This document shows positions 1 through 7,902 of a stretch of DNA of 60,930 bases, one piece after another. Under the pieces are notes generated by a model. That model was not told the origin of the DNA, searched no databases, and saw only the letters and a list, made by a program, of their open reading frames with translations. Within the stretch, counting starts at the first letter, position 1. The number at the start of each line of letters is the position of its first letter. The DNA comes from UBA5109 sp038148755. Its GTDB lineage: Bacteria > Pseudomonadota > Gammaproteobacteria > Pseudomonadales > Pseudohongiellaceae. The translations under genes and the position numbers were made by a program. Location: positions 1-60,930 of the forward strand of contig JAYQWA010000013.1 of the NCBI GenBank assembly GCA_038148755.1, in the 5' to 3' direction.

Positions 1-1657
1 CACCACAAAGTTCTAAATGAGTTCTTGTTGGTGCAGAATAGGCTGTTACAGCCCAATACTTGGTATTAGCTTGGAGATCGACACCGTCTGAACCAAAGTA
101 GCCCTGGATATATAGCCGATTAGTTGTATATGAGTTGCCTGAAGAGTCATTGACTGTATCAATATCTAATCCATACGTTCCATTACCAGCCACGGCAGTA
201 GCGATAGAAGTGCCTGATGGCGACCCAGCGTTATCCGCGTGTATTTCAATTCGGGTAGGGACTAGCGGGCCAGAAGTTGGCCCAGATGTTAATAGCCCTA
301 TCCCGATATATTGGCTATTCACTATAGATGAGCTAGTGAAATCTAACTGATCTGTATAAAACGGTACGGCTATATATTGATAATCGCTGTTAGGGGAATC
401 TTGGCTTTGACAAATATCAGCGCCTTGGTAAAAAGTAGTGACTAATGGCTTTGTTGTAACATTGTAATCTAAACTTTGTGAGCCAACATTCGCTGTATAT
501 ACACAAGATTGACCCCATGATGGGCTAGTACTTCTAATTCTAAGGGTGTCATCCCCAGCTAAGGTTGTAAAAGATCCGCTAACTAGATCCCCGTTCTTTA
601 ATAAGTTTACGCCAGCAGACGAACATGTGCTGCCAGTAATAAGTTCCGTGTAGATATTGTCACTTCCAACGCCCGATATTGCTATCGAATTTGAAGTGAT
701 TACTTCGTTTCGATTAACAAGCAAATCATCAGTAAACGTTTGTGATGTTGCCGTAATTTTTCTCTTTGGAAGAAGGCCTGAGTTATCTTTATCAACCCAC
801 TCTTCAAACTTCGGAGCTATGACAGTTATATTGCGGTTGGCATAGTAAGTTTCCACATTAGTCCTGATAGCGTTTAAATCAATTTGGGCGCTGGCATTAT
901 CAATTGCTGTGGAAATATATGTAGAGTTAACTAAACCGTAGTTCGCAATATCAGAGCCTATATTACTTATGTAAAAAGACATTTCAGCTGCTTGTGATGA
1001 CCCGTTGGCAGTCGCTGCTGTTGAGGACATCTTTGCGATAATTGCACTTGTTGCTAACAATGCTGAGTCTTGATCTGTGCTCCCTGTTATGTCCATTGCA
1101 AAGAGTGACTCTAAAGCATCTATTTTGGAAGAATCGATTCCAAAGACTGCTAATACTTCTGTCTGCGATCGGCTATTCGCTTCGGTATATGCAACTCCGT
1201 CTTGCATTAGTCTCTTTACTCTGGGAGCCTGCAAGGTTGTTAAAATGTTTATTGTTGGTGTTTCATCAACGGAGAGGTCAGCTATAGCACTAAGGGTTAT
1301 TTGAGAAGTAGAAAGACTGCCTGTTATTTCATCCATGTAGTAACCAACACCTAGTAATTCAACTAAGTCTGAAGTCACTGTTGTTGATATAGTAAAGTTA
1401 CCTAGATCATCTGTAGTTTGAGATAAATAAGTCTTTCCAGTTGGATTTAAATCGCCATCTAGTTCCGAAACCCATATCCGTGATCCAAATATTAGAGGGC
1501 CTTTTTGGATTTGACCGCTTAAAGAATGGCTAATTGTAGGAATTGTTGGAGTTGGATTACTCACATTGAGGATGGTAGTTGTTTCACTCCCTCCACACGC
1601 TGCTAGAAGTGAACAAATAATAACAACTCTCATTAGTCTAGATAGTTTATATATCAT
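1..1657 (-). CDS. Surface lipoprotein, C-terminus beyond window
   Basis: An open frame of 552 codons runs from ATG 1657-1655 on the minus strand off the left edge without a stop. The N-terminus is a lipoprotein signal: a basic start, a hydrophobic stretch and a lipobox SLLAAC with lipidation Cys21, followed by a Ser/Thr/Pro linker. The next part (SGQIQKGPLIFGS, then TTDDLGNFTI and ITLSAIADLS) resembles the repeated N-terminal module of large bacterial surface lipoproteins of unknown function; that resemblance is from memory and untested. The distal part is Ser/Thr/Gly rich and beta-strand-like. GGATAA lies just before the start. An internal ATG at 1633 has no ribosome site. It probably sits on the outer membrane; no enzymatic motif is visible. 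Confidence 0.8.
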   Translation of the reverse strand, partial: MIYKLSRLMRVVIICSLLAACGGSETTTILNVSNPTPTIPTISHSLSGQIQKGPLIFGSRIWVSELDGDLNPTGKTYLSQTTDDLGNFTISTTVTSDLVELLGVGYYMDEITGSLSTSQITLSAIADLSVDETPTINILTTLQAPRVKRLMQDGVAYTEANSRSQTEVLAVFGIDSSKIDALESLFAMDITGSTDQDSALLATSAIIAKMSSTAATANGSSQAAEMSFYISNIGSDIANYGLVNSTYISTAIDNASAQIDLNAIRTNVETYYANRNITVIAPKFEEWVDKDNSGLLPKRKITATSQTFTDDLLVNRNEVITSNSIAISGVGSDNIYTELITGSTCSSAGVNLLKNGDLVSGSFTTLAGDDTLRIRSTSPSWGQSCVYTANVGSQSLDYNVTTKPLVTTFYQGADICQSQDSPNSDYQYIAVPFYTDQLDFTSSSIVNSQYIGIGLLTSGPTSGPLVPTRIEIHADNAGSPSGTSIATAVAGNGTYGLDIDTVNDSSGNSYTTNRLYIQGYFGSDGVDLQANTKYWAVTAYSAPTRTHLELCG

Positions 1658-1962
1658 GCTTATCCGGTACTTCCATGTTTTTATAATGATAAAGATTATG
1701 ATCGGCTATATTTAACTAATCAAGCTAATGACCGCTTTGGATAGATAGCAGACATTAAAATAGAGAGTATACAAGGTCAAATATAGCCACTTTTACTAGC
1801 ATAGTTTGTGAACGGAATCGATTGCAGGATTAAATAAAGCTACTAGCTGATATTAAAGCATCTTGCTACTGTAATGTAGAATGTAACACGCGGTTTGATT
1901 GTGAACGTCGTGTAATTTATTTGGTGCTTTCGAAGGTAGTAAAAGTAGATCGAATTTTTGTT
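1658..1962. other. Divergent intergenic region with degenerate palindrome
   Basis: This 305-base stretch separates the minus-strand lipoprotein from the dehalogenase-like gene and must contain both promoters. It is AT-rich and has no convincing ORF. A 30-base imperfect palindrome lies at 1727-1756: AATGACCGCT and AGCAGACATT match in 8 of 10 paired positions around a 10-base centre. No clear sigma70 pair could be chosen. Confidence 0.5.
1727..1756. repeat. Imperfect palindrome, possible dispersed intergenic element
   Basis: Arms AATGACCGCT and AGCAGACATT flank a 10-base centre. A related arrangement (TGTCC to GGACA around a 16-base centre) occurs at 2885-2910, before the next hydrolase gene, and TGGATAGA-AGCAG is echoed near 4724-4737. 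They may be decayed copies of one small intergenic repeat family. Confidence 0.35.
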
Positions 1963-2838
1963 ATGTTCAAAGATTTTAAAAACGAACTTTTTAGCCATGA
2001 TGACATAAATATAAATTATGTCATCGGCGGACAGGGGCCTCCGCTTTTACTATTACATGGCTATCCACAAACTCATGTTATGTGGCATAAAGTAGCACCA
2101 ATTCTAGCTAAGCGATTTACAGTTGTGGTCAGTGATTTACGGGGTTATGGAGATAGCAGCAAACCTGAAACGACAGCAGATCACAGTCCATATTCAAAAA
2201 GGAGCATGGCAATTGACCAGGTAGCTCTGATGGAATCCTTAGGTTTTTCGACATTCTATGTCGCAGGCCATGACCGGGGTGGCAGGGTTGCTCATAGAAT
2301 AGTTTTAGATCACCCCTATGTGATCAAGAAACTGGCGGTGCTTGATATTGCTCCTACCTATGCCATGTATAAAACAGCGGATATGGAATTTGCAGAAGCC
2401 TATTACCACTGGTTCTTCCTCATTCAACCCTATGATTTGCCGGAAAGAATGATTTCTTCAGACCCTGAGTACTTTCTCAAAAAGAAATTTGGGCAATGGG
2501 GGCGGGATAGTGGTGCTTTTACGGAAGCGGCCCTGGCGGAGTACCTGCGGTGCCTGACACCGGAAACTATTCATGCAAGCTGTGAAGATTACCGGGCGTC
2601 TGCAACCATTGATATTATCCATGATCAGCTGGATATTGAGCAGGGCAACAAAATTCAATGCCCCTTTCTGGCACTTTACGGCAGCAAAGGTTTCATTGGT
2701 CAAAAATATAACATGATCAGAGAATGGGAAAAATGGGCTCTCAAGGTGAGTAGTGTGGCTTTACCCTGCGGCCATTATTTAGCAGAAGAAGCCCCATTAG
2801 AAACAGCTGAAACCTTAATGCAGTTTTTTGAAAAATAA
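1963..2838 (+). CDS. Haloacetate (fluoroacetate) dehalogenase-like alpha/beta hydrolase
   Basis: Predicted alpha/beta hydrolase of 291 aa, probably cytoplasmic. It carries the full residue set of fluoroacetate dehalogenases: nucleophile Asp104 with Arg105 and Arg108 in GHDRGGRV, acid Asp128, His149-Trp150 (halide pocket), Tyr210 and catalytic His271, plus the oxyanion region HGYPQTH. In the characterised Burkholderia enzyme (from memory) the same residues are numbered 104, 105, 108, 128, 149, 150, 212 and 271. That match supports ATG 1963 over an in-frame TTG at 1921, which would add 14 residues. The expected reaction is hydrolysis of a haloacetate to glycolate and halide. Substrate is inferred; epoxide hydrolases share the fold but not the DRxxR nucleophile context. 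No dedicated partner gene is adjacent. Confidence 0.85.
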   Translation: MFKDFKNELFSHDDININYVIGGQGPPLLLLHGYPQTHVMWHKVAPILAKRFTVVVSDLRGYGDSSKPETTADHSPYSKRSMAIDQVALMESLGFSTFYVAGHDRGGRVAHRIVLDHPYVIKKLAVLDIAPTYAMYKTADMEFAEAYYHWFFLIQPYDLPERMISSDPEYFLKKKFGQWGRDSGAFTEAALAEYLRCLTPETIHASCEDYRASATIDIIHDQLDIEQGNKIQCPFLALYGSKGFIGQKYNMIREWEKWALKVSSVALPCGHYLAEEAPLETAETLMQFFEK

Positions 2839-2976
2839 CCACTTACTGAGACATATTAATGGTCTTGTTCGTGATTATTATTTTTGTCCACCTCCTTTCA
2901 AAAGCGGACATTAGGTTTTTTTATGAATATTTGGTTAAACTCTGCACAAAATAAGAAAACAACCGAGCCCCAAACA

Positions 2977-3927
2977 ATGAAAAATATACAAAGTTATTTC
3001 CGTGCAATCTCTTTGTTCATGATATTGCTGTTACAAGCTACAACAGTGAAATCCCAGATGGATGATGGGATTTTCCCTGTTGGCGTAATTGGTGAGCCAA
3101 GTGGAACTGGGGTCTATCCTGCAATAGCTGAATCCTATTCATCTATGCGCGAAAATACAGTTTACCATCCGTTAGCTTTACCGCCTGAACGTCTACCTTT
3201 GCTACTCTGGGGTAATGGTGCATGCAGGGATGATGGGCTCAGTTATGCTGCTTTCCTACGTGAAGTATCCTCTCATGGATTTATCATTATCGCTGCAGGA
3301 TATCCACGTGAAACTCCTGCAATTAATAATGCTGCACCTGAATCGACATCATCTTCTTCAACTCAACGTATGGAAGACCCTACACAGCCTCAGCAATTAC
3401 TTGATGCTATTGACTGGATTCAAGCCCAGAACAATGAACCAGGCAGTCCTTTCTATCAGCATGTTGACCTGGATAATATAGGTGTCATGGGGCATAGCTG
3501 TGGTGGGCTTCAAGCCGTGGTACTGTCCGCCGACCCGCGCGTAGATTCCACCATTCTCTTCAATAGTGGTGTATTGAATGCTGGTCCTGATGCCGGACGT
3601 AGTGGCATTTCTGTATTGAAATCGGATCTTGAGAAAATTCATGCTCCCATTGCATACATCAACGGCGGCCCAAGCGATATTGCTTATCTGAATGCCGTAG
3701 ATGACTTTGAACGCATCAATCACGTTCCCGCTTTTTTTGGTGAAAACCAAGTGGGGCATGGTGGCACCTTCAGGATAGCACCTAACGGTGGGGATTATGC
3801 TCAGTTCGCCACTGCATGGATGTCATGGCTACTAAAAGGAAATCAGCATGCTCCAATGTTTTTAGGGGAAGATTGTGAGCTTTGTAGTAGGCCGAACTGG
3901 AAGGTGCAGAAAAAACAGATTGATTAG
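2977..3927 (+). CDS. Secreted alpha/beta hydrolase
   Basis: A 316-aa protein from ATG 2977. The first 27 residues form a signal peptide (hydrophobic SLFMILLLQATTVKS), so export is expected. A longer in-frame start (TTG 2884) would bury the signal and is less likely. The alpha/beta hydrolase core shows an oxyanion-region strand LLLWGNGAC, the nucleophile elbow GHSCGG with Ser174, a likely acid Asp233 in GGPSD and a likely His261 in VGHGGTF. A Ser-rich insertion lies near residues 121-130, and paired cysteines near the C-terminus (300, 303) could form a disulfide. The closest general type is the dienelactone hydrolase/polyester hydrolase-like group; the substrate is unknown. It follows the dehalogenase gene by 138 bases on the same strand. 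Confidence 0.75.
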   Translation: MKNIQSYFRAISLFMILLLQATTVKSQMDDGIFPVGVIGEPSGTGVYPAIAESYSSMRENTVYHPLALPPERLPLLLWGNGACRDDGLSYAAFLREVSSHGFIIIAAGYPRETPAINNAAPESTSSSSTQRMEDPTQPQQLLDAIDWIQAQNNEPGSPFYQHVDLDNIGVMGHSCGGLQAVVLSADPRVDSTILFNSGVLNAGPDAGRSGISVLKSDLEKIHAPIAYINGGPSDIAYLNAVDDFERINHVPAFFGENQVGHGGTFRIAPNGGDYAQFATAWMSWLLKGNQHAPMFLGEDCELCSRPNWKVQKKQID

Positions 3928-4076
3928 TAAAAATATAAAAGGGCTAATCAGGAACAAACGATAACAAACTATGGATATTTTCATGTAGGGCTTAGGCTAT
4001 TTTATTATTTTAATTAATCAGACTTGAATCGTTAACGGACATTTTTAAATAATTCTGATTGATGATAATGAGGCAT

Positions 4077-4655
4077 TTATAAAGGCATTCGTGCTCCAGG
4101 TCCTGGATTATAGTTGTTTGGAATTTCTAGTAGCCACTGTTGCCGGTCTGCTTGTTCAGTAGAACAATAGTTAATAACAACATGACGAAAGAAATACTGA
4201 TCAAAACCTTCTGGAGTGACTGCTTCGAAAGAGTCAGAACCAACGGTGATACACATTTCAGGCTTGCTAACTAATTGGAGTAATCCATCATTTGTTAATT
4301 TCCAATTTTGTAGGGCGTTATCATTACAACGTTTCAATAACAGATCTGAACCCGGCAAATCAGATCTTGCCTCCAAACAGATATCGTAAACTGGCATGTA
4401 CAACTGACCATCGGTTGCTGAAATTCTACTAGATTCAATAATCTGATCACCATGGGATCTGTTTTGTTTACAGGTATGTGCCTGCAGCCTTCTATCCCAA
4501 TTAATATTTTCATCGAAACCACTTAAGTCAAAACAGTACCCTCTTTCTTCATCGAGGTTTGAAGATAATTTCGCAAACATGGGGTCTGCTAATGCAGCTT
4601 GCATAAATCCCAAAAGAAGCAGTGAGGTTATAAGAAAACGAATTAGTATATGCAT
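4077..4655 (-). CDS. Secreted ricin-type beta-trefoil lectin-like protein
   Basis: A 192-aa protein beginning with a clear signal peptide of about 23 residues ending ALA. The mature part has features of ricin B-type beta-trefoil repeats: ICLEA, LLLKRCNDNALQNWKL (the Q-x-W signature) and a later RQQWLLEI. Paired cysteines (GYCFDL/HTCKQN, ICLE/KRCN, MCITV/NYCS) suit disulfides in an exported domain. Such domains bind carbohydrate, and no catalytic domain is attached. It stands alone, facing away from the small gene at 4776. The ligand cannot be predicted. Base composition is AT-rich like the rest of this accessory region. Confidence 0.65.
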   Translation of the reverse strand: MHILIRFLITSLLLLGFMQAALADPMFAKLSSNLDEERGYCFDLSGFDENINWDRRLQAHTCKQNRSHGDQIIESSRISATDGQLYMPVYDICLEARSDLPGSDLLLKRCNDNALQNWKLTNDGLLQLVSKPEMCITVGSDSFEAVTPEGFDQYFFRHVVINYCSTEQADRQQWLLEIPNNYNPGPGARMPL

Positions 4656-4775
4656 ATGATTGTTTTTATAGTTTTTAGCTATTATGGAGTCGCCTTTCTA
4701 GCTTAGCAAGCTAAGGTCCACATTGGATAGAAAGCAGCCGTTTGCAATATTAGCAATCTATACTACCTTTAAAAC

Positions 4776-4991
4776 ATGTACATCGCTCAATTCTATGTAG
4801 CCTCACCAGCCTATAAAGCCAGAATAATAGCTCTGGCTGAGCTGCTAAGCTGCGAATATAGGACTGTAGAGAATATTCTTGCTGTGCAGGTTGATGACGA
4901 TGAAACGCTTGATAGGTTGAGGACAGGGGTACCCTCAATTAATGCCCCAGGGGTGTTCTATGCAGCTGCAGAGATGTTAATCTACCTATAA
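4776..4991 (+). CDS. Small hypothetical protein
   Basis: A 71-aa frame with no recognised domain, signal peptide or strong membrane segment, and no convincing ribosome site before its ATG. Its importance is positional: its last 29 coding bases (4953-4981) are nearly repeated at 6126-6154, where the protein reading (PVVFCAVAEMLI then stop) still resembles this C-terminus (GVFYAAAEMLIYL). This suggests a real gene that was partly duplicated. It may alternatively be a spurious frame overlapping a DNA repeat. Confidence 0.4.
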   Translation: MYIAQFYVASPAYKARIIALAELLSCEYRTVENILAVQVDDDETLDRLRTGVPSINAPGVFYAAAEMLIYL

Positions 4992-5004
4992 AGATTTACT
5001 AGAG
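4953..5004. repeat. 52-bp direct repeat, copy A
   Basis: It aligns without gaps to 6126-6177: 27 of the first 29 bases and about 42 of all 52 are identical, both copies ending in CTAGAG. The copies lie 1173 bases apart and bracket the lipoprotein and FN3-protein genes. Copy A includes the 3' end of the small gene at 4776. Confidence 0.75.
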
Positions 5005-5032
5005 AGCCACTTGACAAATAGGGAGAATATTT

Positions 5033-5251
5033 ATGAAGTTGTTTTTCGTGATAATGGTTCTTGTCGTATTAAACTCATGCGATAGCAATGGGAGCTCTGC
5101 AAATATTCAGACTAACTCTCAAAATGCTGACACAGCAGCAAGTCCTAATAATTCCGATAATATTCAGACATTTCCAGAAATAAGTTCTAAAGAATCACAA
5201 GATAATAACAATTTTGGTGAAGCCAAATTTGGCTCAGCTACTTTTGAATAA
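5033..5251 (+). CDS. Small Asn/Ser-rich lipoprotein
   Basis: A 72-aa protein with a lipoprotein signal (hydrophobic LFFVIMVLVVL and lipobox VLNSC, lipidation at the Cys) followed by a low-complexity mature part rich in Asn, Ser, Asp and Gln. AGGGAGA lies a few bases before ATG 5033. The next gene starts 12 bases after the stop with its own strong ribosome site, so the two are probably co-transcribed. No domain is recognised. Its size and composition suit a periplasmic or surface tether or stalk. The envelope location is well supported; the function is not known. Confidence 0.65.
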   Translation: MKLFFVIMVLVVLNSCDSNGSSANIQTNSQNADTAASPNNSDNIQTFPEISSKESQDNNNFGEAKFGSATFE

Positions 5252-5263
5252 AAGGAGTCAACA

Positions 5264-6091
5264 ATGAAAAAAATATTAATACTTGCAGTATTTCTTTCAC
5301 AAGTAACTCATGCGGGAGACTTTGATATTACTCAGAGATTATCAGAAGGTGACGTTATTTCTGCGGATGTTTTTAATGATATTTTAGATTACATAGAGCT
5401 TAGCTTGGCAACAGTCAATAGTGAAGACTTAGTAGGCACATGGGACATTGTGCAAACTACAAACTCTATCGGCTGTTTAGGTTCAGGCAACATAGTATGC
5501 TCATTGACTGGTGCATCTTCTCCAGTAGATTCCATATATAGACAAAGAAGTGATGAAGTTACATTCACTAACGATGGCGATGGAACCTATAGCTTTCTTC
5601 AAGCAAATTATTGCTCTTTCTTCCAAGATGATGGCAGAGGCTCTTCCAACCAAGCATGCGGCAATAACTTTGCAATGGTAGATGGAAGATTTTTACTATC
5701 GGCTGATGGTGCTAATTATGCTTATGTAGCTGAAAAGAAAAGTAGGACTCGAATTATTCTTTCTTTATGGGCAGGTGGTTCTCAAAGCTTTAATATAATT
5801 AGACTAGATAAAAAAAATCTTCCGCCATCTTCACCAACTTCACTAAATGCAACTATAAGCAATGGTGTTGTTACTCTGAATTGGACGGCTCCAGCGGACA
5901 CTGTTGATAGCTATAAAGTTATGAGTAAAGACAGTGTTGAAGGGTCTTATACAGAACTAGTTAGCGGGATTGGAGCTGTAACATATACTGATAGTCTTAA
6001 TTCTGGCACTACTAGATGGTATCGCGTTTTTGCTGTCAATCAGTATGGTGAAAGTACAGGTTCTAATGTTGTAAATATTGCTGCGGAATAA
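5264..6091 (+). CDS. Exported protein with C-terminal fibronectin type III domain
   Basis: A 275-aa protein with a short signal peptide (MKKILILAVFLSQVTHA). The middle (about 55-180) starts with LVGTWDIVQTT and contains six cysteines (e.g. GCLGSGNIVC), resembling a lipocalin-like or ligand-binding beta barrel; that is a guess. Residues about 187-275 form a fibronectin type III domain: PPSSPTSLNATI, VTLNWTAP, YKVMSKDS, WYRVFAVNQYGES. The ribosome site AAAGGAG sits well before ATG 5264. It follows the lipoprotein by 12 bases, and the pair is bracketed by the 52-bp repeats. FN3 modules usually mediate binding to polymers or other proteins outside the cell; no catalytic motif is visible. Confidence 0.75.
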   Translation: MKKILILAVFLSQVTHAGDFDITQRLSEGDVISADVFNDILDYIELSLATVNSEDLVGTWDIVQTTNSIGCLGSGNIVCSLTGASSPVDSIYRQRSDEVTFTNDGDGTYSFLQANYCSFFQDDGRGSSNQACGNNFAMVDGRFLLSADGANYAYVAEKKSRTRIILSLWAGGSQSFNIIRLDKKNLPPSSPTSLNATISNGVVTLNWTAPADTVDSYKVMSKDSVEGSYTELVSGIGAVTYTDSLNSGTTRWYRVFAVNQYGESTGSNVVNIAAE

Positions 6092-6125
6092 GACTTAGTA
6101 TGCCCTCAGTATAACAACCCCGGTG

Positions 6126-6177
6126 GTGTTCTGTGCAGTTGCAGAGATGTTAATATAGCTGGATAGGTTCGCTAGAG
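6126..6177. repeat. 52-bp direct repeat, copy B (gene-end remnant)
   Basis: Ungapped partner of 4953-5004. The reading frame of the 4776 protein's C-terminus is partly kept here, but the rest of that gene is absent. It ends just before the small membrane-protein gene at 6190. Confidence 0.7.
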
Positions 6178-6189
6178 GGTGAAAACAAA

Positions 6190-6369
6190 ATGAGTAGTTT
6201 CTTTCTTTTTAGCGGCTTCGTCTTTAGCTGCATTACCCATTTTGCATGTTGGGTTTTAATTTCTAATAGAAATACGACTAGAACTAATGAAAGCGATACA
6301 TCCGAAATGGTTCTTCTAGTTTTAACTGGCGTCGCTGTAAATGCATTCGGCTACTTACTATTCCGATGA
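6190..6369 (+). CDS. Small two-helix membrane protein (59 aa)
   Basis: ATG 6190 to TGA 6367-6369 encodes 59 aa: an N-terminal hydrophobic segment (FLFSGFVFSCITHFACWVLI), a polar middle with NRNTTRTNESD, and a second hydrophobic segment (MVLLVLTGVAVNAFGYLLF). GAGGGTGA stands before the start, a strong ribosome site, which is the main reason to accept so short a gene. Its stop overlaps the start of the next small ORF in an ATGA junction, implying translational coupling. No family is recognised; homologues were not searched. Confidence 0.55.
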   Translation: MSSFFLFSGFVFSCITHFACWVLISNRNTTRTNESDTSEMVLLVLTGVAVNAFGYLLFR

Positions 6370-6503
6370 CTGAGTTCTTCCTTAATCTGAACAGTCTGCT
6401 CAATGAGCCTCAGAGCATAAAAGTGCTTTCGGTCTTGGTGTTACTGCTATCTCTGCTGTGGATTACGACTGGCTTTTCTTTTCTCGATAAAGATGATTAC
6501 TGA
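6366..6503 (+). CDS. Small single-helix membrane protein (45 aa)
   Basis: It begins with the ATG of the ATGA overlap with the preceding gene and ends at TGA 6501-6503. The 45-aa product has a polar N-terminal third (TEFFLNLNSLLNEPQS), one strong membrane segment (VLSVLVLLLSLLWITTGFSF) and an acidic tail LDKDDY. There is no separate ribosome site, which fits translational coupling. Two tiny membrane proteins made in this way often form a complex, but no known pair (holin, toxin/antitoxin, transporter accessory) is recognisable here. Confidence 0.5.
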   Translation: MTEFFLNLNSLLNEPQSIKVLSVLVLLLSLLWITTGFSFLDKDDY

Positions 6504-6545
6504 CAGAATTTTTATTCGCTAATTTGCAAAATCCTATTAAAAATA

Positions 6546-6929
6546 TCATGTAGATATGTTTAATTTTTCTCTTGCTAATGCATTGCTTAATTCTGAGTCA
6601 TCTAAATTCCAGCCTGCAACTAATTGACGATGAGAAAACTGTTTATTATAAATAAATGGCATAACAAGCTGAAAAACACCAAACGTTAATATTGAAAGGA
6701 ATAAATGAAAAAAACCGATTGAGACTTCACCTCTAAAAATTGGGACAAAAAAACCAAAAAAGAAATATGTCCATGAATAACCAATAAAGATATTTTTATT
6801 TATTCCGGAATCTTTGTGCCTAACTTTTATTGATTTTTGCCAACCCATTACAGCTGACCCTATCAGAAGTGGAGTCAATAGCGCTACAAGTGTTATTAAC
6901 AAAATCCAGAAAGTCGTAATAATAGCCAT
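6546..6929 (-). CDS. Small multi-span membrane protein, HrgC-like
   Basis: A 127-aa protein with about three membrane segments (near residues 5-30, 50-65 and 70-95). The motif GYSWTYFFFGFFVPIFRG followed by FGVFQLVMPFIYNKQ and a short cytoplasmic tail (RQLVAGWNLDD) matches a widespread small inner-membrane family that I recall under the name HrgC; the name is tentative and no function is established. It is the last of three minus-strand genes (7466-7813, 6948-7439, then this one) separated by 26 and 18 bases, so probably one operon. Confidence 0.6.
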   Translation of the reverse strand: MAIITTFWILLITLVALLTPLLIGSAVMGWQKSIKVRHKDSGINKNIFIGYSWTYFFFGFFVPIFRGEVSIGFFHLFLSILTFGVFQLVMPFIYNKQFSHRQLVAGWNLDDSELSNALAREKLNIST

Positions 6930-6947
6930 TAAAAATTGTATAAATAT

Positions 6948-7439
6948 TTATTCAAAATAATGGGCTAAACATATTGTGTCTATTTTATTTATAAGACCTT
7001 TAGATATATATGAGTCTATTTCAACACTCTCATTCGAAGCGCTTGATACCATATCAAAAAGTGGCTCTCCGCTTAAACTTAGTACTGCGTTTCCATTATC
7101 TCCTCCAATTTTTCCTATTATCTGGATATTGAACAAAACAGAATCAGACTCTCTATTGCTTATAGAAAAATTGAATTTTACTACTTGAAGAGACTCAGCC
7201 ATAAAAGAACCAGCCTCTTCGATAAAATAATTATTTGTGACTAGTGTTTTGCTATTATTATGCTGAATAACAAGGTTTGAAAGATTATCGATGCCTACAC
7301 AATACCAGTTTTCGAACCATTGGTGATATTCAGCATCTCTAAAATCTGCATTATTAGAAGGGTTATCTTCAGCATAACAACTTGATAAGAATGGCGCCGT
7401 CGTTAAAACGAAGAATATAAATTTTAAAATAATACGCAT
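6948..7439 (-). CDS. Hypothetical exported protein, probable lipoprotein
   Basis: A 163-aa protein with a hydrophobic N-terminus (IILKFIFFVLTTAPFL) ending in a lipobox-like LSSC, then a mature part with many polar and aromatic residues and two later cysteines (WYCVGID, TICLAHYFE) able to pair. No domain is recognised. It is the middle gene of the presumed three-gene minus-strand operon. No good ribosome site precedes ATG 7439. The envelope location is reasonably supported; function is unknown. Confidence 0.55.
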   Translation of the reverse strand: MRIILKFIFFVLTTAPFLSSCYAEDNPSNNADFRDAEYHQWFENWYCVGIDNLSNLVIQHNNSKTLVTNNYFIEEAGSFMAESLQVVKFNFSISNRESDSVLFNIQIIGKIGGDNGNAVLSLSGEPLFDMVSSASNESVEIDSYISKGLINKIDTICLAHYFE

Positions 7440-7465
7440 GCTAACGGCGCCATTTGTAACAACAA

Positions 7466-7813
7466 TTACGGTGATACTGTATCGTTATTCTTAATTCCAA
7501 ATAGCCCAAGGACTCCGCCTATAAGAGACAAAATCATAAATACAGCAACAAGCCCGCCGCCCAATATTGCCCCTGAAATTGAAGCAATTATTGTAGCTAT
7601 TGCTGGTTTTTTTGTTTTTGCGCTGATAGTGACAGAGCCAGTCACTATTACTATGAATGAAAATAATACTCCACCCCAGCCAAGACCTATTACTGTATTG
7701 GCGCCATCAGCATCAAAGGCTGCACCCATGCCGCCAAATAGCAGGGTAGCACCTGCAGCGAATATTCCAAAAATACCAGCTATGATACAAATTATTCCGC
7801 TAGCTTTTTGCAT
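7466..7813 (-). CDS. Four-helix membrane protein, DUF4064-like
   Basis: A 115-aa, Gly/Ala/Ile-rich protein with four predicted membrane segments: IICIIAGIFGIFAAGATLLF, VIGLGWGGVLFSFIVIVTG, AIATIIASISGAILGG and LVAVFMILSLIGGVLGLFG. The pattern resembles the small DUF4064-type membrane proteins. GAGGAT sits at a good distance before ATG 7813. It heads the presumed operon with 6948-7439 and 6546-6929. No catalytic or binding residues stand out. Confidence 0.6.
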   Translation of the reverse strand: MQKASGIICIIAGIFGIFAAGATLLFGGMGAAFDADGANTVIGLGWGGVLFSFIVIVTGSVTISAKTKKPAIATIIASISGAILGGGLVAVFMILSLIGGVLGLFGIKNNDTVSP

Positions 7814-7902
7814 AATTAATCCTCATTTTATTAAGTTTTTAGAGTGTTTGAAGGATAAAATATAACTATTAAAAATGAAAGATTAACACGATTAATTATT
7901 AA

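Noticed and set aside
135..1304. Plus-strand ORFs of 62-81 codons in the left-hand region
   Set aside because: They lie opposite a single 552-codon minus-strand frame with a lipoprotein signal; they have no ribosome sites and no recognisable protein features.
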